Origin: Epiperipatus broadwayi
Lineage: Eukaryota > Onychophora > Udeonychophora > Euonychophora > Peripatidae
Length of the DNA stretch: 64,000 nucleotides
NCBI GenBank assembly: GCA_028023455.1
Contig: JAQFVV010012513.1
Coordinates: 1,870,001-1,934,000, forward strand
Direction of reading: 5' to 3'
A program made the translations under genes and the position numbers. Each line of letters starts with the position of its first letter. Position 1 is the stretch's first letter. Shown here piece after piece: positions 36,220-49,699 of the stretch. The notes under the pieces are model-generated. The model searched no databases. It worked only from the letters and a program-made list of their open reading frames with translations, and was not told the origin of the DNA.

Positions 36220-37340
36220 AAAAACATCATGGCCTTTATTCCCATGAGATAGTAAAGTCACTAGCCAAGACAGTGGCTGTTGTCTGATGGCAGAGAATGC
36301 TAAGAATCCTGTGATTACAAACCTCGGCTGTCATTTGATGATGACCTTTACTTAGGTACTTACAACTGCAGATCACTTTTAAGTGAAGGAAGATTATAAG
36401 AACTGGAAGAGGAACTGTCTCATATTAAATGGAGCATTATAGGACTTTGTGATGTTAGAAGAAAAGGTGAAGAGATAATAGATTTAATAATTGGGCATTT
36501 ACTCTATTGCAAAGGCATAAATATTAGAAGTGCAAGAGGTGTAGGATTCATTATAAATACAAAACATGGAAGAACAACATTTTGAGATTGATGGTGTATC
36601 AGACATAGTTCTTCAACTTAATAACAAATACCAAATGGATATAATTCAGGTTTATGCCCCAACAAGTTTTGAGAGTGATGAAGTAGTAAGGGATATTTAT
36701 ATGGATGTACAAAAGGTTTTTGATCTGACCAATCACTTTAAAAGTATTATGGGGAACATTAATGCTACAATTTGAAAACAAATGACAGATGAAAGTGCTG
36801 TGAATAAATTTGGTTATAGTAATAAAAAGGAGAGAGAACATAAACTTGTGGACTTTGCAGAAAAAACAACTACTTTATATTATGAATTTATTTTTTGAGA
36901 AAAATATTAAAAGAAAATAGTTATTTTTTTTGAGAAAAATGTTAAAAGGAAATGGACATGGAAGCATCCAAATAAAGGTACAGCAGAATTAGATTATATT
37001 TTGACTAAAAGAAAATACATATTTCAAGATTGTAATGTTCTTAATAAATTTAACACAGGAAGTGATCATCGATTAGTAAGATGTAAGTTATGTGTTAATG
37101 CAAAACTAGAAAGACAAAAATTATTAAGGAAAACAATATTTACAGTTGATACTTTCAATCTTCAGAAATATTCTAATGAAATTAAGTTAGAACTTGCAAA
37201 CAGTTTTAAAATATTAACAGATATTGAACATGATTCAGATTTGAATGAATTAATAGAAAATAGCTGATAGACTTTTAAAAACTGAAAGTAAGTTAGCTGG
37301 TAGGTAAAAGCAGAAATTGTCATTAAATTTCTACTGATAC
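36220..37340 (+). pseudogene. LINE-1-type endonuclease domain
   Basis: The only endonuclease half of a LINE in the window. Read through stops: LGTYNCRSLLSEGRL (normally TYNCRTL), then IGLCDVRRKGEEI (the catalytic E of the GLxExR motif is D), SARGVGFIINTKH, DIIQVYAPTSFESDEV, IMGNINATI (GDFNA degraded), and finally NKFNTGSDHRLVRCKL, which holds the SDHR catalytic motif. The order matches an apurinic-endonuclease-like LINE domain. It ends before any RT sequence. It lies back to back with the minus-strand RT fragment at 35.2 kb, so they are not one insertion. Confidence 0.8.
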
Positions 37341-37827
37341 TAGAAAAATAAGATGGCCATTCTGTTCAAAGTCTCTTATGCTTTGGTTTGAGAGTATCTT
37401 TCCTACTCAACAAAACATCATTGAGAAATTAAAACAATATAACAGTGCTTTTGTATAGGGTGTAATTTCCTTCTGATTAAAATAAAATAACTTGGATGTT
37501 TTTTTTCAAAAATAACTTTTTATGTTTTTAATGTATAAACTGTTGCAAGTTTAAACCAAAATATTATTCTAATAATTGTGAAGACATTTATATATATATT
37601 TGATCCATGAAATGCATATTTTCTTTTATACTCATTAGCAGGTATTAAGAAGGCAAACATAATTGTAATTACTAATGAATAAATATGTCATTAATTTACA
37701 TATTTTCTTTTTCCATAATAATACTACCCAATAAGTCATACATTAACACAATTAATTTTTTCAAATAAAAGAATGGTATTATGTTTTGTTATAATAATCA
37801 TTACATTAAATAGTTTAAGATTTATGT
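37341..37827. other. AT-rich DNA, nothing recognised
   Basis: No feature seen. Confidence 0.4.
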
Positions 37828-37934
37828 ACTACTGCTACTGCTACTGCTACTACTACTCCTACTACTATCACTCTTACTACTACTCCTACTCCTACTAATA
37901 CTCCTACTATTACTACTACTACTACTACTACTAT

Positions 37935-37990
<56 letters not shown>

Positions 37991-38008
37991 TTATTATTAT
38001 TATTATTT
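37828..38008. repeat. (CTA)n trinucleotide microsatellite
   Basis: CTA/CTC units with a pure CTA run at about 37915-37990, then ATT units. Confidence 0.97.
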
Positions 38009-39200
38009 TAGTGGTTGCTGTTAATAGTGTTTAATTGACCTCATAACTGAAATCCTTTTGCTATTATTTATAAACTGCGAAAAACGAAGATTTTTTTTTT
38101 CCACATTCATTTTTTTTTTTTTTGTAACAATTAACGCTTAACATTATCTCTAAAGTAGTATTAACCCCAAAAAATAATTTGTAATGCAGATTGAAATAGA
38201 ACTTGCATGGAAATATGGTTAAATGAACTGATAAATAGATAAATGGACGACCTGCGTAATTAGTAGTAAATAGATTGCATATACAAAAATAGGTTCAAAA
38301 ATGGATAAATAGATCGAACGTTCATTTGCTCATGTATTTGCATGGGTATACAAGATCCTCAGTAATAGTTATGTTTAGTTAATAAACAGTAAATATTCTT
38401 AAAATGTGCTCTGTAAAAATATTTTCTGACAACTTTTCTTCCGATAAAGGACTATTAAAATAAATGATAATAAATGTAAGTATAGAATTTAAAGAACGCG
38501 ACTATTTTCTGCTTTCGGACAAATTTAAATCATATTTTTCTATCTAATTTATATATTAAAAATGTTCTAAGTTAATATATAAATTTTTCTTCATGTGTTT
38601 TTTCCTCTTTAAATATCTTAGAGTATTATTTTTTGTAGTGAAATATTCTAGTTTTATTTTCTAAATTGACATTTAATAAAATGCAGGATTGATAAATGCT
38701 TGAAGAAAAATAAAAGTTAAATGACAATATTTATTTTTTCATAATTTTAGATTACATTTAAAATATATTATTCAAGTTTTTATTAATCTTTATATATCTG
38801 TTTATTTGTCGTTTTATATGTATTTATCATAACCTCTATTATAAGAGAGAACTTAGAGATTAATTCCTGATGTCTTTATTTATTTACTTTGATAAGATGA
38901 TGGATATTATTTTCAATATTAAATAATTAGACTTATGTTTGTTATTGTGAAAGATAGGTGATTATATTACAGAGCTGATCCGACAAGTGAAAGAACTTCC
39001 TCAAGCAACAAATTCGAATCATCAAGACAGTAAAATGAAATGTTATATTTTATAAACATATATATTTTTGTTATATTTATATATTTCTATTGCATCAGTA
39101 ATCTTATTAAATAGACCATTTTAAATAAGCCTTTTCAATAATTTTAATATGGGGAATTTTTAAGACTTGCTTCAAATGCCACATTTGATTCGCCAGACCC
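38009..39200. other. AT-rich DNA, nothing recognised
   Basis: No family match or domain across about 1.2 kb. Confidence 0.45.
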
Positions 39201-39214
39201 CTTATATATATATA

Positions 39215-39560
39215 TAATCAAAATTATCCCAAAATAGCAACTCAACCAGATTAGCCAAAAAAATAAACTCTAAAATACTACCGATGGTGTCACCGCTATG
39301 ACCAGACTTCTCAAATGTAAAGATCTAGAAAGTAACAACATATTTAAAATAAAAATATTACCCACAATTCCACTTACTTTCCATACACCCTTAATATTAA
39401 AATAACTTTGAAATATGTTGTTAGTTTGTAGTTCTTCTTGTAGCAGTGAAATCATTGGTCGTATAGTTTATTTTCTTGGCTAGTCTGGTTGAGTTATTAA
39501 TTTGGAGTAATTTTGATTATTTATTGACTAATTTATATGCTTATAATGTATATAATTATA
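39215..39560. mobile_element. PLE-1 3' UTR inverted pair
   Basis: Minus tail 39215-39425 (AACTCAACCAGATTAGCC...CAGACTTCTCAAATGT) and plus tail 39425-39560 (TTCTTGTAGCAGTGAAATC...GCTAGTCTGGTTGAGTT). The two are the 3' UTR seen at 51561-51660 and 54050-54141, without the coding part. The plus arm keeps TAGCAGTGAAA, the GAAA half of the ribozyme-like motif. Confidence 0.72.
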
Positions 39561-39810
39561 TTAAATGAAGATACTTCATTTATTTATGTATTAGAAACAT
39601 TTTTAAATTAATAGTTTATGAATAAGTCTACCATGAGCAACATAATATTTTTATCTAACTCATATTACTAAATTTTCATATAATGAAAAATTCAAACTCA
39701 GATTCAGCCTATTTTTATTAGTAATACCATATTGGTTAATTAGAAAATATTCATTTGTTTTTGACATGATGGCTAAGTACCAATTTAAGTTTTACTTTCA
39801 GCAAAAAAGT

Positions 39811-40622
39811 AGCCAATAAACATCACATGGCCACTACTTCTTATGCTTAAGTATAACTGTTGTTAAAACAGGCAAAACTCACTATATGTATTGCCACACA
39901 CAGCATGCTAGAGTAATCAATGGATGACAGAAGTCTTGTACATAAAATCCCCAATGTAGTGCCTGCATTAGATCCTAAGATCTAGGTGCAGTGCTCTCAG
40001 ATCCAAGGCTCCTAACTGACAAAGGCCACAAGCCAGAAACTAGTCTGGACATATTGGATGAGTAGGCACTAGATAGGGATTTTATGTACAAGTCTTTGGG
40101 CATCCATTGATTACTCTAGCTTGCTGTGTGTGGAAATATGTATAGTGAGTTTTGCTAGTTTTAACAACAGTTATACACAAGCATAAGAAATGGTGATCAT
40201 GTGATGTTTATTGGCTTAAAACCAATCCTGCCTAATAGGATAGTGGTGGCTATGATTATTAAAGAACCAAAAACACCAAAATGTATGAGTACTGAACTGG
40301 GTTCGACCCATATGACTATATAAGCTAATGGGCTTGGATTGAAAACATTAAGGTGTTTTCAGTTTAAGACTCATAGTTTTGTAGTTAAATGGAGATAAAA
40401 GATGGCTGCTGGAGGGTTGCATTAAATCCTAAGATCTAGGTGCAGTGCTCTCAGATCCAAGGCTCTTCACTGACGAAGGCCACAAGCCAGAAACAAGTCT
40501 GGGGATATTGGATGAGTAGGCATTAGATGGGAATTTTATGTACAAGTCTTCTGGCATCCATTGATTGCTCTAGCTCGCTGTGTGTGGCAATACATATAGT
40601 GAGTTTTGCCTGTTTTAAAAAA
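39811..40622 (+). mobile_element. Family D cluster, -,+,+ layout
   Basis: Inverted terminal part 39811-39962, partial direct unit 39963-40225, longer direct unit 40226-40622. Landmarks are GCCAATAAACATCACATG, GTTAAAACAGGCAAAACTC, GATCCTAAGATCTAGGTGCA and GTCTGGGGATATTGG. The last unit contains CTGACGA (40470-40476), hairpin GGC-CACAA-GCC, then GAAAC from 40490, a full set of hammerhead core letters. The first direct unit has CTGACAA. Stem I partners are not clear. Confidence 0.72.
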
Positions 40623-41389
40623 AGATAGTAAAGAATAATACACAAAACATCTAACATCCTTCAGGACGTGTTTCATATAAATCATTTTCATTCATGTAGC
40701 CCTTGCTTTTTATATTGTACTTTGTTCTAGAACAGTTAATTGTAAACAGTTAAACAAATTGATACAATATTCAAACTACAAGTTTCACCTTTAAAATACT
40801 CAATTCTTTAGATTATAATAAATTAAAATATAGCACATATAAGTTTCAGATATTTGTTCTTTGAATGAAATTGATTAACCCAAAACATGTCATGACACCT
40901 TTTTTTTTTTTATGGCTTACATTCCTTGTTTGTGAAAATAGAAATTAACATAATTTAGATTCTAATTTAAATATGTTTAATTTAATAAAGCCCAAGTGAA
41001 AAAAAAAAGAGAAATATATGTGCATTTAATAATAATTATTTGATAAGTTTAATTTTTAAAATTGCTATGTATATATTTAAATCAATGTATGAATATAACT
41101 TTTTTATAACCCAAATTAGAAAAACCTTCAGTGAGTGACATACTTATATACAACGTGTGATTTATATATTTATTAATGTAAATTTAAGAAGAATATAAAT
41201 TATTTTGGAATATTTTGCAGTTGTCTTAAAATCATATTAGTATTTCCGTGCTCTGTGTCTAAATATGGCAGTAAATAGTATACTTATGTATGATAAAAGC
41301 TAAATTGTAGGTGGGATAATTCTACATTTTACATTTACTGACAGATAGTTTAGAGATAGTTCACTGGGGTCAACAAGAGAATATACGTA
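40623..41389. other. AT-rich DNA, nothing recognised
   Basis: No feature seen. Confidence 0.4.
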
Positions 41390-41775
41390 AATATACATGT
41401 AAATGAAAAATATGGGTGATTTAGTCTGCAAATTGTGTAAGGAAGGCATAGAAAATATTAGGTGTCTAATAATTGAATGTAAATGCTTGAAAGCAGAAAA
41501 GGTACAAATAATGAAGTAATGGAAGAATAATATGAACAAAATGATTATATAGAAAGTGAGTTATTGTTTTTTATACTAGGTTTGGAAAAAGATAAGGGGG
41601 ATTTAGATATGAAGGTCATAGAGTTGACAAAGATTATGTTGTGGAAATGGAAAAACTTAGGGTGGGAAATGGAAGGTAAAATGGCTAGCAGGTTTCTCTC
41701 AGCATAATTGCTGAAAGATTCCTGACTCTGTTTAAGGAGAAGTCACAGTGCATCACATCACATCACATCATCTAT
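41390..41775 (+). pseudogene. LINE-2 zinc-knuckle end, plus copy
   Basis: Reads KNMGDLVCKLCKEGIENIR, then CLIIECKCLKAEKV: C-x2-C and a downstream C, with the knuckle His changed to Cys (NIRCL for NIRHL). It is followed by GDLDMKVIELTKIMLWKWK and ends in CACATCACATCACATCATC, the (CATCA)n tail. Frameshifts are present. Confidence 0.7.
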
Positions 41776-42919
41776 ATTCTGGCTACTAAAAAGTTATATT
41801 TACATCTATTTACTGAAAATTAATAATAAAAGATTATTAAATCTGAGGCTCCACCTTTCCCTCTGATTACTAATCAAGTTGTAGCAATTTCAAAATTGCT
41901 TCTAATTGTCATGAAATTACATTAGCATAAATAAATGACACTTTGCATATACATACATCAATAAATATTACGCTTATATATAATCAAAGCTGATGTGTAG
42001 GGGGGGGGGCTCATTCTACATTTTAAGTTTATTGACTGTTAGTTTACATAGAGCTTGCTGGGAGGGGAGTTTAGATACTTCTAAATTAAGTCTGAAAACA
42101 TTAATACAATTATTCCCAAATCTGATTCTTAGACAATCATTTAAATAAACTTGCAAATAATTCCACATTCATGTGTCCCTGCCAGTTTGTTTGTCACAAC
42201 TTTTTTATCCATGATAACAGCAGAGTTAATTTAAAGAAAGGGCATTATTTTCAAATTTATTTCAATTTTATTCTTTGAAAATCTGACTTGTGAATTAGCA
42301 TATTAATGCTTGCTGATTTGAATTGTTTCATGAATAGGTTTATATTATCAACATTACAAATTTGATAAGCCATGGCTTATTTATGGCCATATTAAAATTA
42401 TTAGAATATGTAGGGTTATGTAGTATGGTACAGTAATCATTATTAAATTGTGTGTGTGTGTAAATATAAAATATCAACTTTATCATGTATGGAACTCATG
42501 CATATAAATGAAAATAAACATATACAGAAACAAGTGTATATGAATTATGCATCTATAAAGTGTAAATACATGTATTCAAAATTGTACTAAAGAATGTGTT
42601 GCTGGTTATAATGTGTTTTATAATATAATTGTTATAACCTGTTTTGATATCACTCATGAGAAAAGTGTTATTTTATGATATAATTAAGGCTTCAAATTTG
42701 ACTTTTTTTAATTACAAGCATATATTTACAAAACAATATTATATTACTATTTTTTCTTTTTGTTTGCCTTTATAATTTTATTGGGAAAAATATTTTTAAT
42801 GTCCATGCTCAAAAACATTATTTCCTTTTATAAGAAATATTTACATCTTCATAGCTGCAGCTGAATCTAAAAGGAAGTAAATATTTTATATGAGAAAAAT
42901 AATAAAAAATGTATTCAGT
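41776..42919. other. AT-rich DNA, nothing recognised
   Basis: Contains a G9 run near 42001 but no other feature. Confidence 0.4.
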
Positions 42920-43230
42920 TATGAGCATTGAAAATGTTTTTCCAAATAAAACTACAAAAAAATTATAATAGTCGTATAAAAAGTAGAAAAATATAACCAT
43001 AAAATTTCAAAAAAGTGGAGAAATAATTTGCCTATGTTTAGAATGCAACCAATATAACTTGTGACTGGGATGACATAAACATATTCTTTTAGAAAATGAG
43101 CATTAGTTTTTACAATAAAATAATTTGAATTTTGCATAAAAAAGTAGAACAATATAATTATAAAATAAAAAAATGGAGAAATAAAATTACTTACGTTTAG
43201 AATACAATTGGTATTAGATACCTCCAACAC
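42920..43230. repeat. Tandem direct repeat, two units of about 165 bp
   Basis: Unit 1 and unit 2 share ATGAGCATT, AAAAAGTAGAAMAATATAA, GGAGAAATAA and TTTAGAATRCAA in the same order and orientation. The open frames over it are hydrophobic AT-codon artefacts. Confidence 0.65.
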
Positions 43231-44125
43231 AAAACAAAAGATGTAAATACTTTAAAGTACTCAAGAAAAATTTAAACTAAATATTTTTTGCAAAATGTAA
43301 ATACAATACAATGATAGTGAAATGAATACTTGTTAAATTAAAAAAAATCTAGGAAATTAAGACATGTTAAAACTTCTTGTGGTATAACATATTGCTTGTA
43401 ACCATTGAGAGTTAAAACATATGAGAATTAACATTAAAAGTGCTACTTAATTAAAAAATATAACAATCACAGTGCAACATCAGTGGATGGTCACGTTTTG
43501 AAAATTATTTTTTATCTGCACAAAGAGCTTAGTTCATGTGATTTCAAAGCATGAAAAAGATAGAAGAGATGAAAATACAGATGAGGCAAGAAGCAATGAT
43601 TTTGTTGACTAAATATCTTTCATAGAGCAGTCTTCCAAACACAGCTATGTCATATAATATTAACTAGTATGATATTTATGATGCAGAACAGAAGGTATCA
43701 AGGTCTTGATTATCTTCAAATATTAAACCTTTAACATCTTTAAAAATCTCACCTTTTATGTATATATTTTATAAAACATGTTTTCAATAGCAACCATGTC
43801 TAATAAAATAGTATTAAAGTAAACATACTAGCATTTCAACAGATTGGCACTTGCCCAGTTGAATGCAAATGTTATCTTGTGAAAATAGCAGCATATTTAT
43901 TTTAATATAATGTTATCCACATGAATGTTCATGAAAACCTCTTGTATAAACATTTTTTTACCTGGGAAAACATTCATTCAACATGTATAAGATCAAGACC
44001 TGGTTTAAGCATGGTCAATAAGGGTTGAGTTTTACTGTTGGATGAGTGCATGTAAATTTATACAATAACCTATTAGTGCATGGGTGAATGTTTTTCCCGG
44101 AGATTTTATATATATATATAGTTAA
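43231..44125. other. Unrecognised; one small inverted repeat
   Basis: GGGAAAACATTCATTCA (about 43975) is mirrored by GGGTGAATGTTTTTCCC (about 44081), with about 90 bp between. Nothing else is seen. Confidence 0.4.
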
Positions 44126-44209
44126 AAGGAGGTTGCCTTGACAACAGTTTGAGATTGTTGATTGTTATCTATAATGGGATTGTATACATGTTGACTAGTT
44201 GCTAATGGT

Positions 44210-44215
<6 letters not shown>
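44126..44215 (+). repeat. Dispersed repeat shared with 32.5 kb
   Basis: GTTGCCTTGACAACAGTTTG and GATTGTTGATTGTTATC match the reverse of 32540-32610. An (AT)n run follows at 44220-44245. Confidence 0.5.
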
Positions 44216-44245
<30 letters not shown>

Positions 44246-44246
<1 letters not shown>

Positions 44247-45789
44247 GGGTAGTAAAAATATACAAGTGCAAATATTAAAGTTTATTGTGATCTAAACTTT
44301 ACAATTACAATTCTTCATTGGTAAAAAAAAATCACATGACCAACACAACCAAAACATCACATGACATTAGCTTGCATATATTGCAAATTAGTTTTATTTT
44401 TCCTATTCTTCTGCCATGCCATATGGTAATATTTATTTAATCCTTCTCCACTGCCATATCATTGGTTTTGTACTAATTCTGAATAAAGAATGCAATATGA
44501 CAAAAGTTACATGAAAATTAAGATCACCATAATATGTAGAAACTGGACCTGTTTCAGATCTGTACAACTATGTAAATAAATAGGCTTGGACTGAAAAAAA
44601 TAAAAAGTTTCTCAATTTGATCTGGTAGTTTAATAGTATAGCAAAAAGAATAAAATGGCTGCTACAGAAAAGGTGCATTAGATTCAAAAGATTGAAGTAA
44701 ACTGTTCAAAAATTTCAAAAATCTCTGCACTGATGAGAGTTATAAACTGGAAACTAGTAATTGTTATATTTGGATACCCTTTCTGGCATCTATTAATTAT
44801 TAAAGCTTACATAAAACAGCAAAAAAGTAAGGAAAATAAAAGAATTTGCTAATTAAAAAAATATTGATAATCTCCCATTCATAGTAATTTGTTTAAGACT
44901 AGCAATTAGTTTCATGTTACACAAGACACCAACCATTAAATAAAGAAAGACCAAACATGATAATAATTAATAAAGTTGTACATGTAAATTAACAAAGATG
45001 TACTTTCTTATATTTAAAGAAAAATGGTTTGACATTTTTATAATAGAACTATTTTAATATTTTATGATTTGGATACTTTGAAGAAGGAAATTGAATTTTG
45101 GATTGGTAAAATTCTTATCTCTTAGAGATTAATAAGCTATATTTTTTCTAGTATTTTTCGACCATTGTGGAGAAGTGTTTTGAAAGGCATGTTAACTTTT
45201 ATTCTACACTTTTACTTTATATCTAATTGAAAAGTTTTACTGTTCAAGTGTTCCTAAACAGCTCAACTATTGGCTGGCTATGACACTATTGGAATTAAGA
45301 TAGATTCTTGTGCTATTTATTCTGATAATTTGCCTAACCATGCAGGACTTTATATCTATTGTTAAAATGTTTATAAAAATTATAATTATTCAAATTAAAA
45401 CCAAAATATTATCACCTGACTTTTGTTTCCACAGTGCATTCTAGGAGCAAAAAGGATTTAGACCACTAATAAATACATGGTAGGTGATATTTATTAAAAT
45501 TTTATATATCTATAGAATAATTTCTTCCTTAATAGATTTCATCATTTACCTATTGATTACTCAAACTAATGGTTGATGCCAGCCATAGTGTCATGCAATT
45601 AATTTGCTCCTGAAAAGATATCTGGAAGATATAGTCATATGTTATTATTTCTGGCTTTATTTTAGTCCTATCAAAAGATAGAGTTGACTAAAGTATTAAA
45701 CACTGAAGACTATATAGAGAAATGGTATTAGATCTGGAAGTATGTAAGCAAATTGCCTCTAATTATAAAAATAAATAGTTGTTAACATT
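44246..45789. other. AT-rich DNA with a weak D-family echo
   Basis: 44310-44790 has words reminiscent of family D (AATCACATGACCAACA, ATTGCAAAT, AGTCTCTGCACTGATGAG at about 44725), but the match is too poor to call a copy. Confidence 0.35.
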
Positions 45790-46125
45790 CATATAATACT
45801 AAATCATCCATGCACATTACTACTGTTACACAATGCTTTATTTACCACCCTCTTTTACACCTTACAGTTTTGATTGCCCTAGCAATCTTCTTCAAAACTT
45901 TTGTATCTCCTATTATATCATATAACACTAAATTATCCATGCACATTACTACTGTTACACAATGCTTTATTTACCACTCTTTTTCACACTTTACAGTTTT
46001 GATTGCCCCAGAAAAGTTTTGAAGAAGATTGCTAGGGCAATCAAAACTGTGGGTGGTAAATAAAGCATTGTGTAACAGTAGTAAAGTGCATGGATGATTT
46101 AGTATTATATGATATACATTTGGCA
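45790..46125 (-). mobile_element. Family B trimer, -,-,+ (mirror of -,+,+)
   Basis: Minus units 45796-45905 and 45915-46015 are near copies (CATGCACATTACTACTG, TTACACAATGCTTTATTTACC). Plus unit 46016-46125 is their reverse complement. Each has GAAGAAGATTGC, TAGG and GCAATCAAAAC: a 6-bp stem flanked by GA and AAAC. The ribozyme letters are degraded (GAAA to AAAA). Confidence 0.72.
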
Positions 46126-47159
46126 ATGTGATAAGAAAGATTTGTTTTTAAAATTCAGACTGTAAACCGAATAAAAATAAAATTTTCCGTGGATGCTAGA
46201 TCAATATCAAGATCTCACTGACTAAAATCATTTGTTTGAAATTAGATTGGGAATAGGGATAGGATAGTATTGGATAGCAACTTAATAATCACTACCTTCT
46301 TATGTCATTTATTACTAAAACTTTCAGTAATGGCAAAAGTGTACTAGTATGTTAAAAGTCTACTGCAAAATAAAATTGTAAAATGTAGGAAGACACTATA
46401 AAATCTGCTTACAAAAAAATAACAACATATTAGTATAATTAAAAGCAACTTGTTAAAAATGTAAAATAATGGAGTAAAAGAGAGACAGTAGTTTAACTCT
46501 TAAAAAAACATTCAATGACTAAATAGTTCATGAATGTATTTGTCTACATCTAGATAAGTCAATGATTCCATTTATGAAGCAGATGAGTGTCTTATCTATG
46601 GATTGTCCTGAATCCACTGATGTAACTTCAATTGCATCTAGAAAAAATAAATTTTATCTATTGTCAAATCTGAGAAATGAAATTTATTTGGAATCTATAT
46701 GAAATCCACTTTTAATGCCATAATGCTTTGATTTTAAATTTGTGGTTGAACATTCATAAAAGGAATTTCAATTTTGGATAAGTCTTTAGATAAACTATAT
46801 TTGGATTACTGGAAGAAATGTTCTTAGTAAAAATTGGATTGTTTTGGTAAAACTTCTTAAAAAATTAAATTAAAAAAAGGGAGAAAACAATAAAAGATAA
46901 AATCAATGTATTTTAATAAAAATAGAAAAAAATATATACTTTTTATAAAATGTACAGCTATAAAAATAAAGATAATTAATTACATTTGCAGGTGAGCTTA
47001 GTAGATAATTCAAATGCAAAAGTATCTTAGCCATTTTGTAAAATGATATTTGGATAATTAAATAGATCTACTGGAGTCAATGCCACAGCATTAAATATGA
47101 AACATTCAATTTATTAGACAACTATATATTTAAATCATAAATTTATTTCCATCTAATTG
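46126..47159. other. AT-rich DNA, nothing recognised
   Basis: No feature seen. Confidence 0.4.
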
Positions 47160-47610
47160 ACTTTTACATGACCCTCAACTTTACATGCCATCTCATATTG
47201 CTGACCCACCTGATCACACACTTGCTGAAAAGATAAATAATTACCAATATACATATTTCATGCTAAACCAGCAATCATTAGTTGGTCCAGATTACTATCT
47301 TTACACATATATACAATCAGTGCTCAGCTATATATTAAGAAAACCAATTTTCATACTTTAATGGACAGGCTTTAAACAATTCCAACTCACAACTCTTCAG
47401 CCATCCATTTCATTGAAAATCTGATGATGGAACATTCAAAACCTACATTAGAGCCAAGGATGTCATCCTACCAATGTTGACATTTAGACATTCTGACCCC
47501 TCTTGTACATGTGTGTGATCAGGTGGGTCAGCAATATAAGATGGCATGTAGAGTTGAGGGTCATATGAAAGACTGAGTTTGAATCCCTTATATATTACAT
47601 TTTATATGTG
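47160..47610. mobile_element. Family A copy with inverted tRNA-like end
   Basis: Minus copy 47160-47480 (ribozyme region 47230-47300 with CTAATGA, so one invariant G is lost; stem II and GAAA remain), then a plus-strand tRNA-like end at 47505-47605 (GTGTGATCAGGTGGGTCAGC, GAGTTTGAATCCC). The ribozyme part of the plus arm is deleted. Confidence 0.7.
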
Positions 47611-48474
47611 TAGGTGTGTGTAAGCCTGTATAGTGTATTAAATTATTAATTGACTTTTGTTCAAAATTGAACCTTGTTAAGATATTACATTAATTCAAAA
47701 ATGTCACATGATTTATATCTCATCTTAGCATAACTTCTATTGCCCAATCCCAATTCTAGAAAATGTTTTCATACTATTCCAATTTTTAATTAACACCATT
47801 TTCCTCCCAACTTTATTGAACCTTGTACTAAATTCATGCATCTCTTTATTTTCTTGTATATATTGTCTCACATACTTTCCTTTCTTTATAATTTCTACAA
47901 TATACACCTGGGTCTCATTTTATGGGGATTATTTTAATGTGATTTTGAAGTTAAGCGATTCATGTTTCTTCTTAATATTTTTCATATTTCACTATATTTA
48001 TTAGATATCAAGAAATTTAAATTATTAATAACTTATTTTGACTTGAAATACTTTTTAAAAAAATATATATATATAACGTTATATTAGTAGCTAACGTGAA
48101 TATGGCCTGAAGCTATATTTAGAATAAATAACCTACTTATACTAATGAGTAAATAATAATAATAGATTCATACTTACATATAAAAATATCGCAATAAATA
48201 TTCAAAAATTTCAAACTTTTAAAATGCATTTTGTTAGGTATATCAGAAATAAATAATGTAGATTTTTAAAATAAATAATGAAGATTTTATTGATTTTATA
48301 AACTGAAAATAATATTTTTAATGATAATGTATAATCTTTTTGTTTTGATCGCGATCCTCATTTTTTAAATATAAAAACAAAATGTGAACATTTAAAATTT
48401 ATTTCAGTAGTAAAAATCAGTTGTCAACAGAAAACCATTAACACAGCACAAGACTGAAATTGGCAGTAGTTGTG
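47611..48474. other. AT-rich DNA, nothing recognised
   Basis: No feature seen. Confidence 0.4.
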
Positions 48475-48612
48475 TAAATGGGATGGAGCAGAATATGGTA
48501 AAAATTAGAGTGGGGAATGGAAAATAAAGTGGCTAACAAGTGTCTCTGGGCATAATTGCTGAGAGATTCTTGACTTCATTCAAGAAGAAGCTACATCACA
48601 TCACATCGATGA
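48475..48612 (+). pseudogene. LINE-2 3' end fragment
   Basis: Matches the last 140 bp of LINE-2 (GGGGAATGGAAAATAAAGTG, CTCTGGGCATAATTGCTGAG) and ends with the CACATCACATCACATCG tail. Confidence 0.7.
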
Positions 48613-49315
48613 ATCTGATTTCTAACCAGTTTACAAACAAACCGCACATTCGAAAATAGTGATAATGATTAAACTACATATGAAAAAATGTCAAATTAAA
48701 TACTGTAGTTAAAAAAAAGTAAAAAAAGTTTGTCTTGTACCATTTTTTTTTCAAATATTTGATATTTTTTATTCGTCATACTTTAAGTCCTTATTTTTTT
48801 AATGTGAATTTTAAAGTAATTTTTCCTTGTTGCTTTGCCTTTATGCAAATTCTGAAAATTACAGACCCTATCCCCCATTTTTCAAGGTAAGTTAAGACTA
48901 TTTTTGTGAGATTTTTTTTAATGTGGGTTTTCTGTGGAACCTATCTACCACGTAAAATGAGACCCAGTTGTATATATATTAAAAAATACCGTAATTAGAA
49001 TTTTATATTTTTGCTCTTTTTACAAAATTTTAATTATTGTATTTTCTAATATTTATTTATAAGTTTAGGTATATTATTTTGAAGAAATACAGACATCGAT
49101 TTTGTAATATATTTATATATACAAACAAACATTATTGATTAAGTGACATTTAAAGTGTATATTTGGATATGGATAATGTTCAGTTTCATAAATGATAGTA
49201 ATAATTATTAATATGTTTTCATAAAATGGTTTGCAACTAACTTGTGGATGCAGACAATTTGACACTTATAAATCAAACTGTCATAATTTTCTATCTATAT
49301 ATACTGAATCGATGA
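48613..49315. other. AT-rich DNA, nothing recognised
   Basis: No feature seen. Confidence 0.4.
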
Positions 49316-49460
49316 TAAAGATATGAGTAAGTAATTATGATCTGAGCCTGCAGTTGAATTCTGGTTCTGCATAAAATAAACTTGGATCATTTTTCCTTTT
49401 TACATGTTTTCATTATTTATTTCATGAATGTGTGATAAAATAGAAGTTTGAAATATATCT
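49316..49460 (+). repeat. Degenerate family A fragment
   Basis: Order of words follows the A unit (ATTATGATCTGAGCC, TCTGGTTCTGCAT, CTTGGATCATTTTTCC, TACATGTTTTC), but the ribozyme core is gone. Confidence 0.45.
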
Positions 49461-49699
49461 ACAAATTTATACATAATGTTAAGTTCAACTATACATAAAA
49501 TGTGTACATTAAAACGTGTGTTATATTTGTCTTAGACACTTAAAAAGTGTAGTTAGCAATTCAAAATGATATGCATAGTAAATGTGGCAGGTCTGGCTTC
49601 TATACAATGGGTCTTTATAGAATGAAGGAGCTAAGGTAAACGATGCACAAATAACCCCAAAACTTCATATATATATATGTTGATACAAAGATTTTCATG

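Noticed and set aside
42818-43230. Two hydrophobic minus-strand frames as membrane proteins
   Set aside because: They are AT-rich artefacts over a tandem direct repeat.
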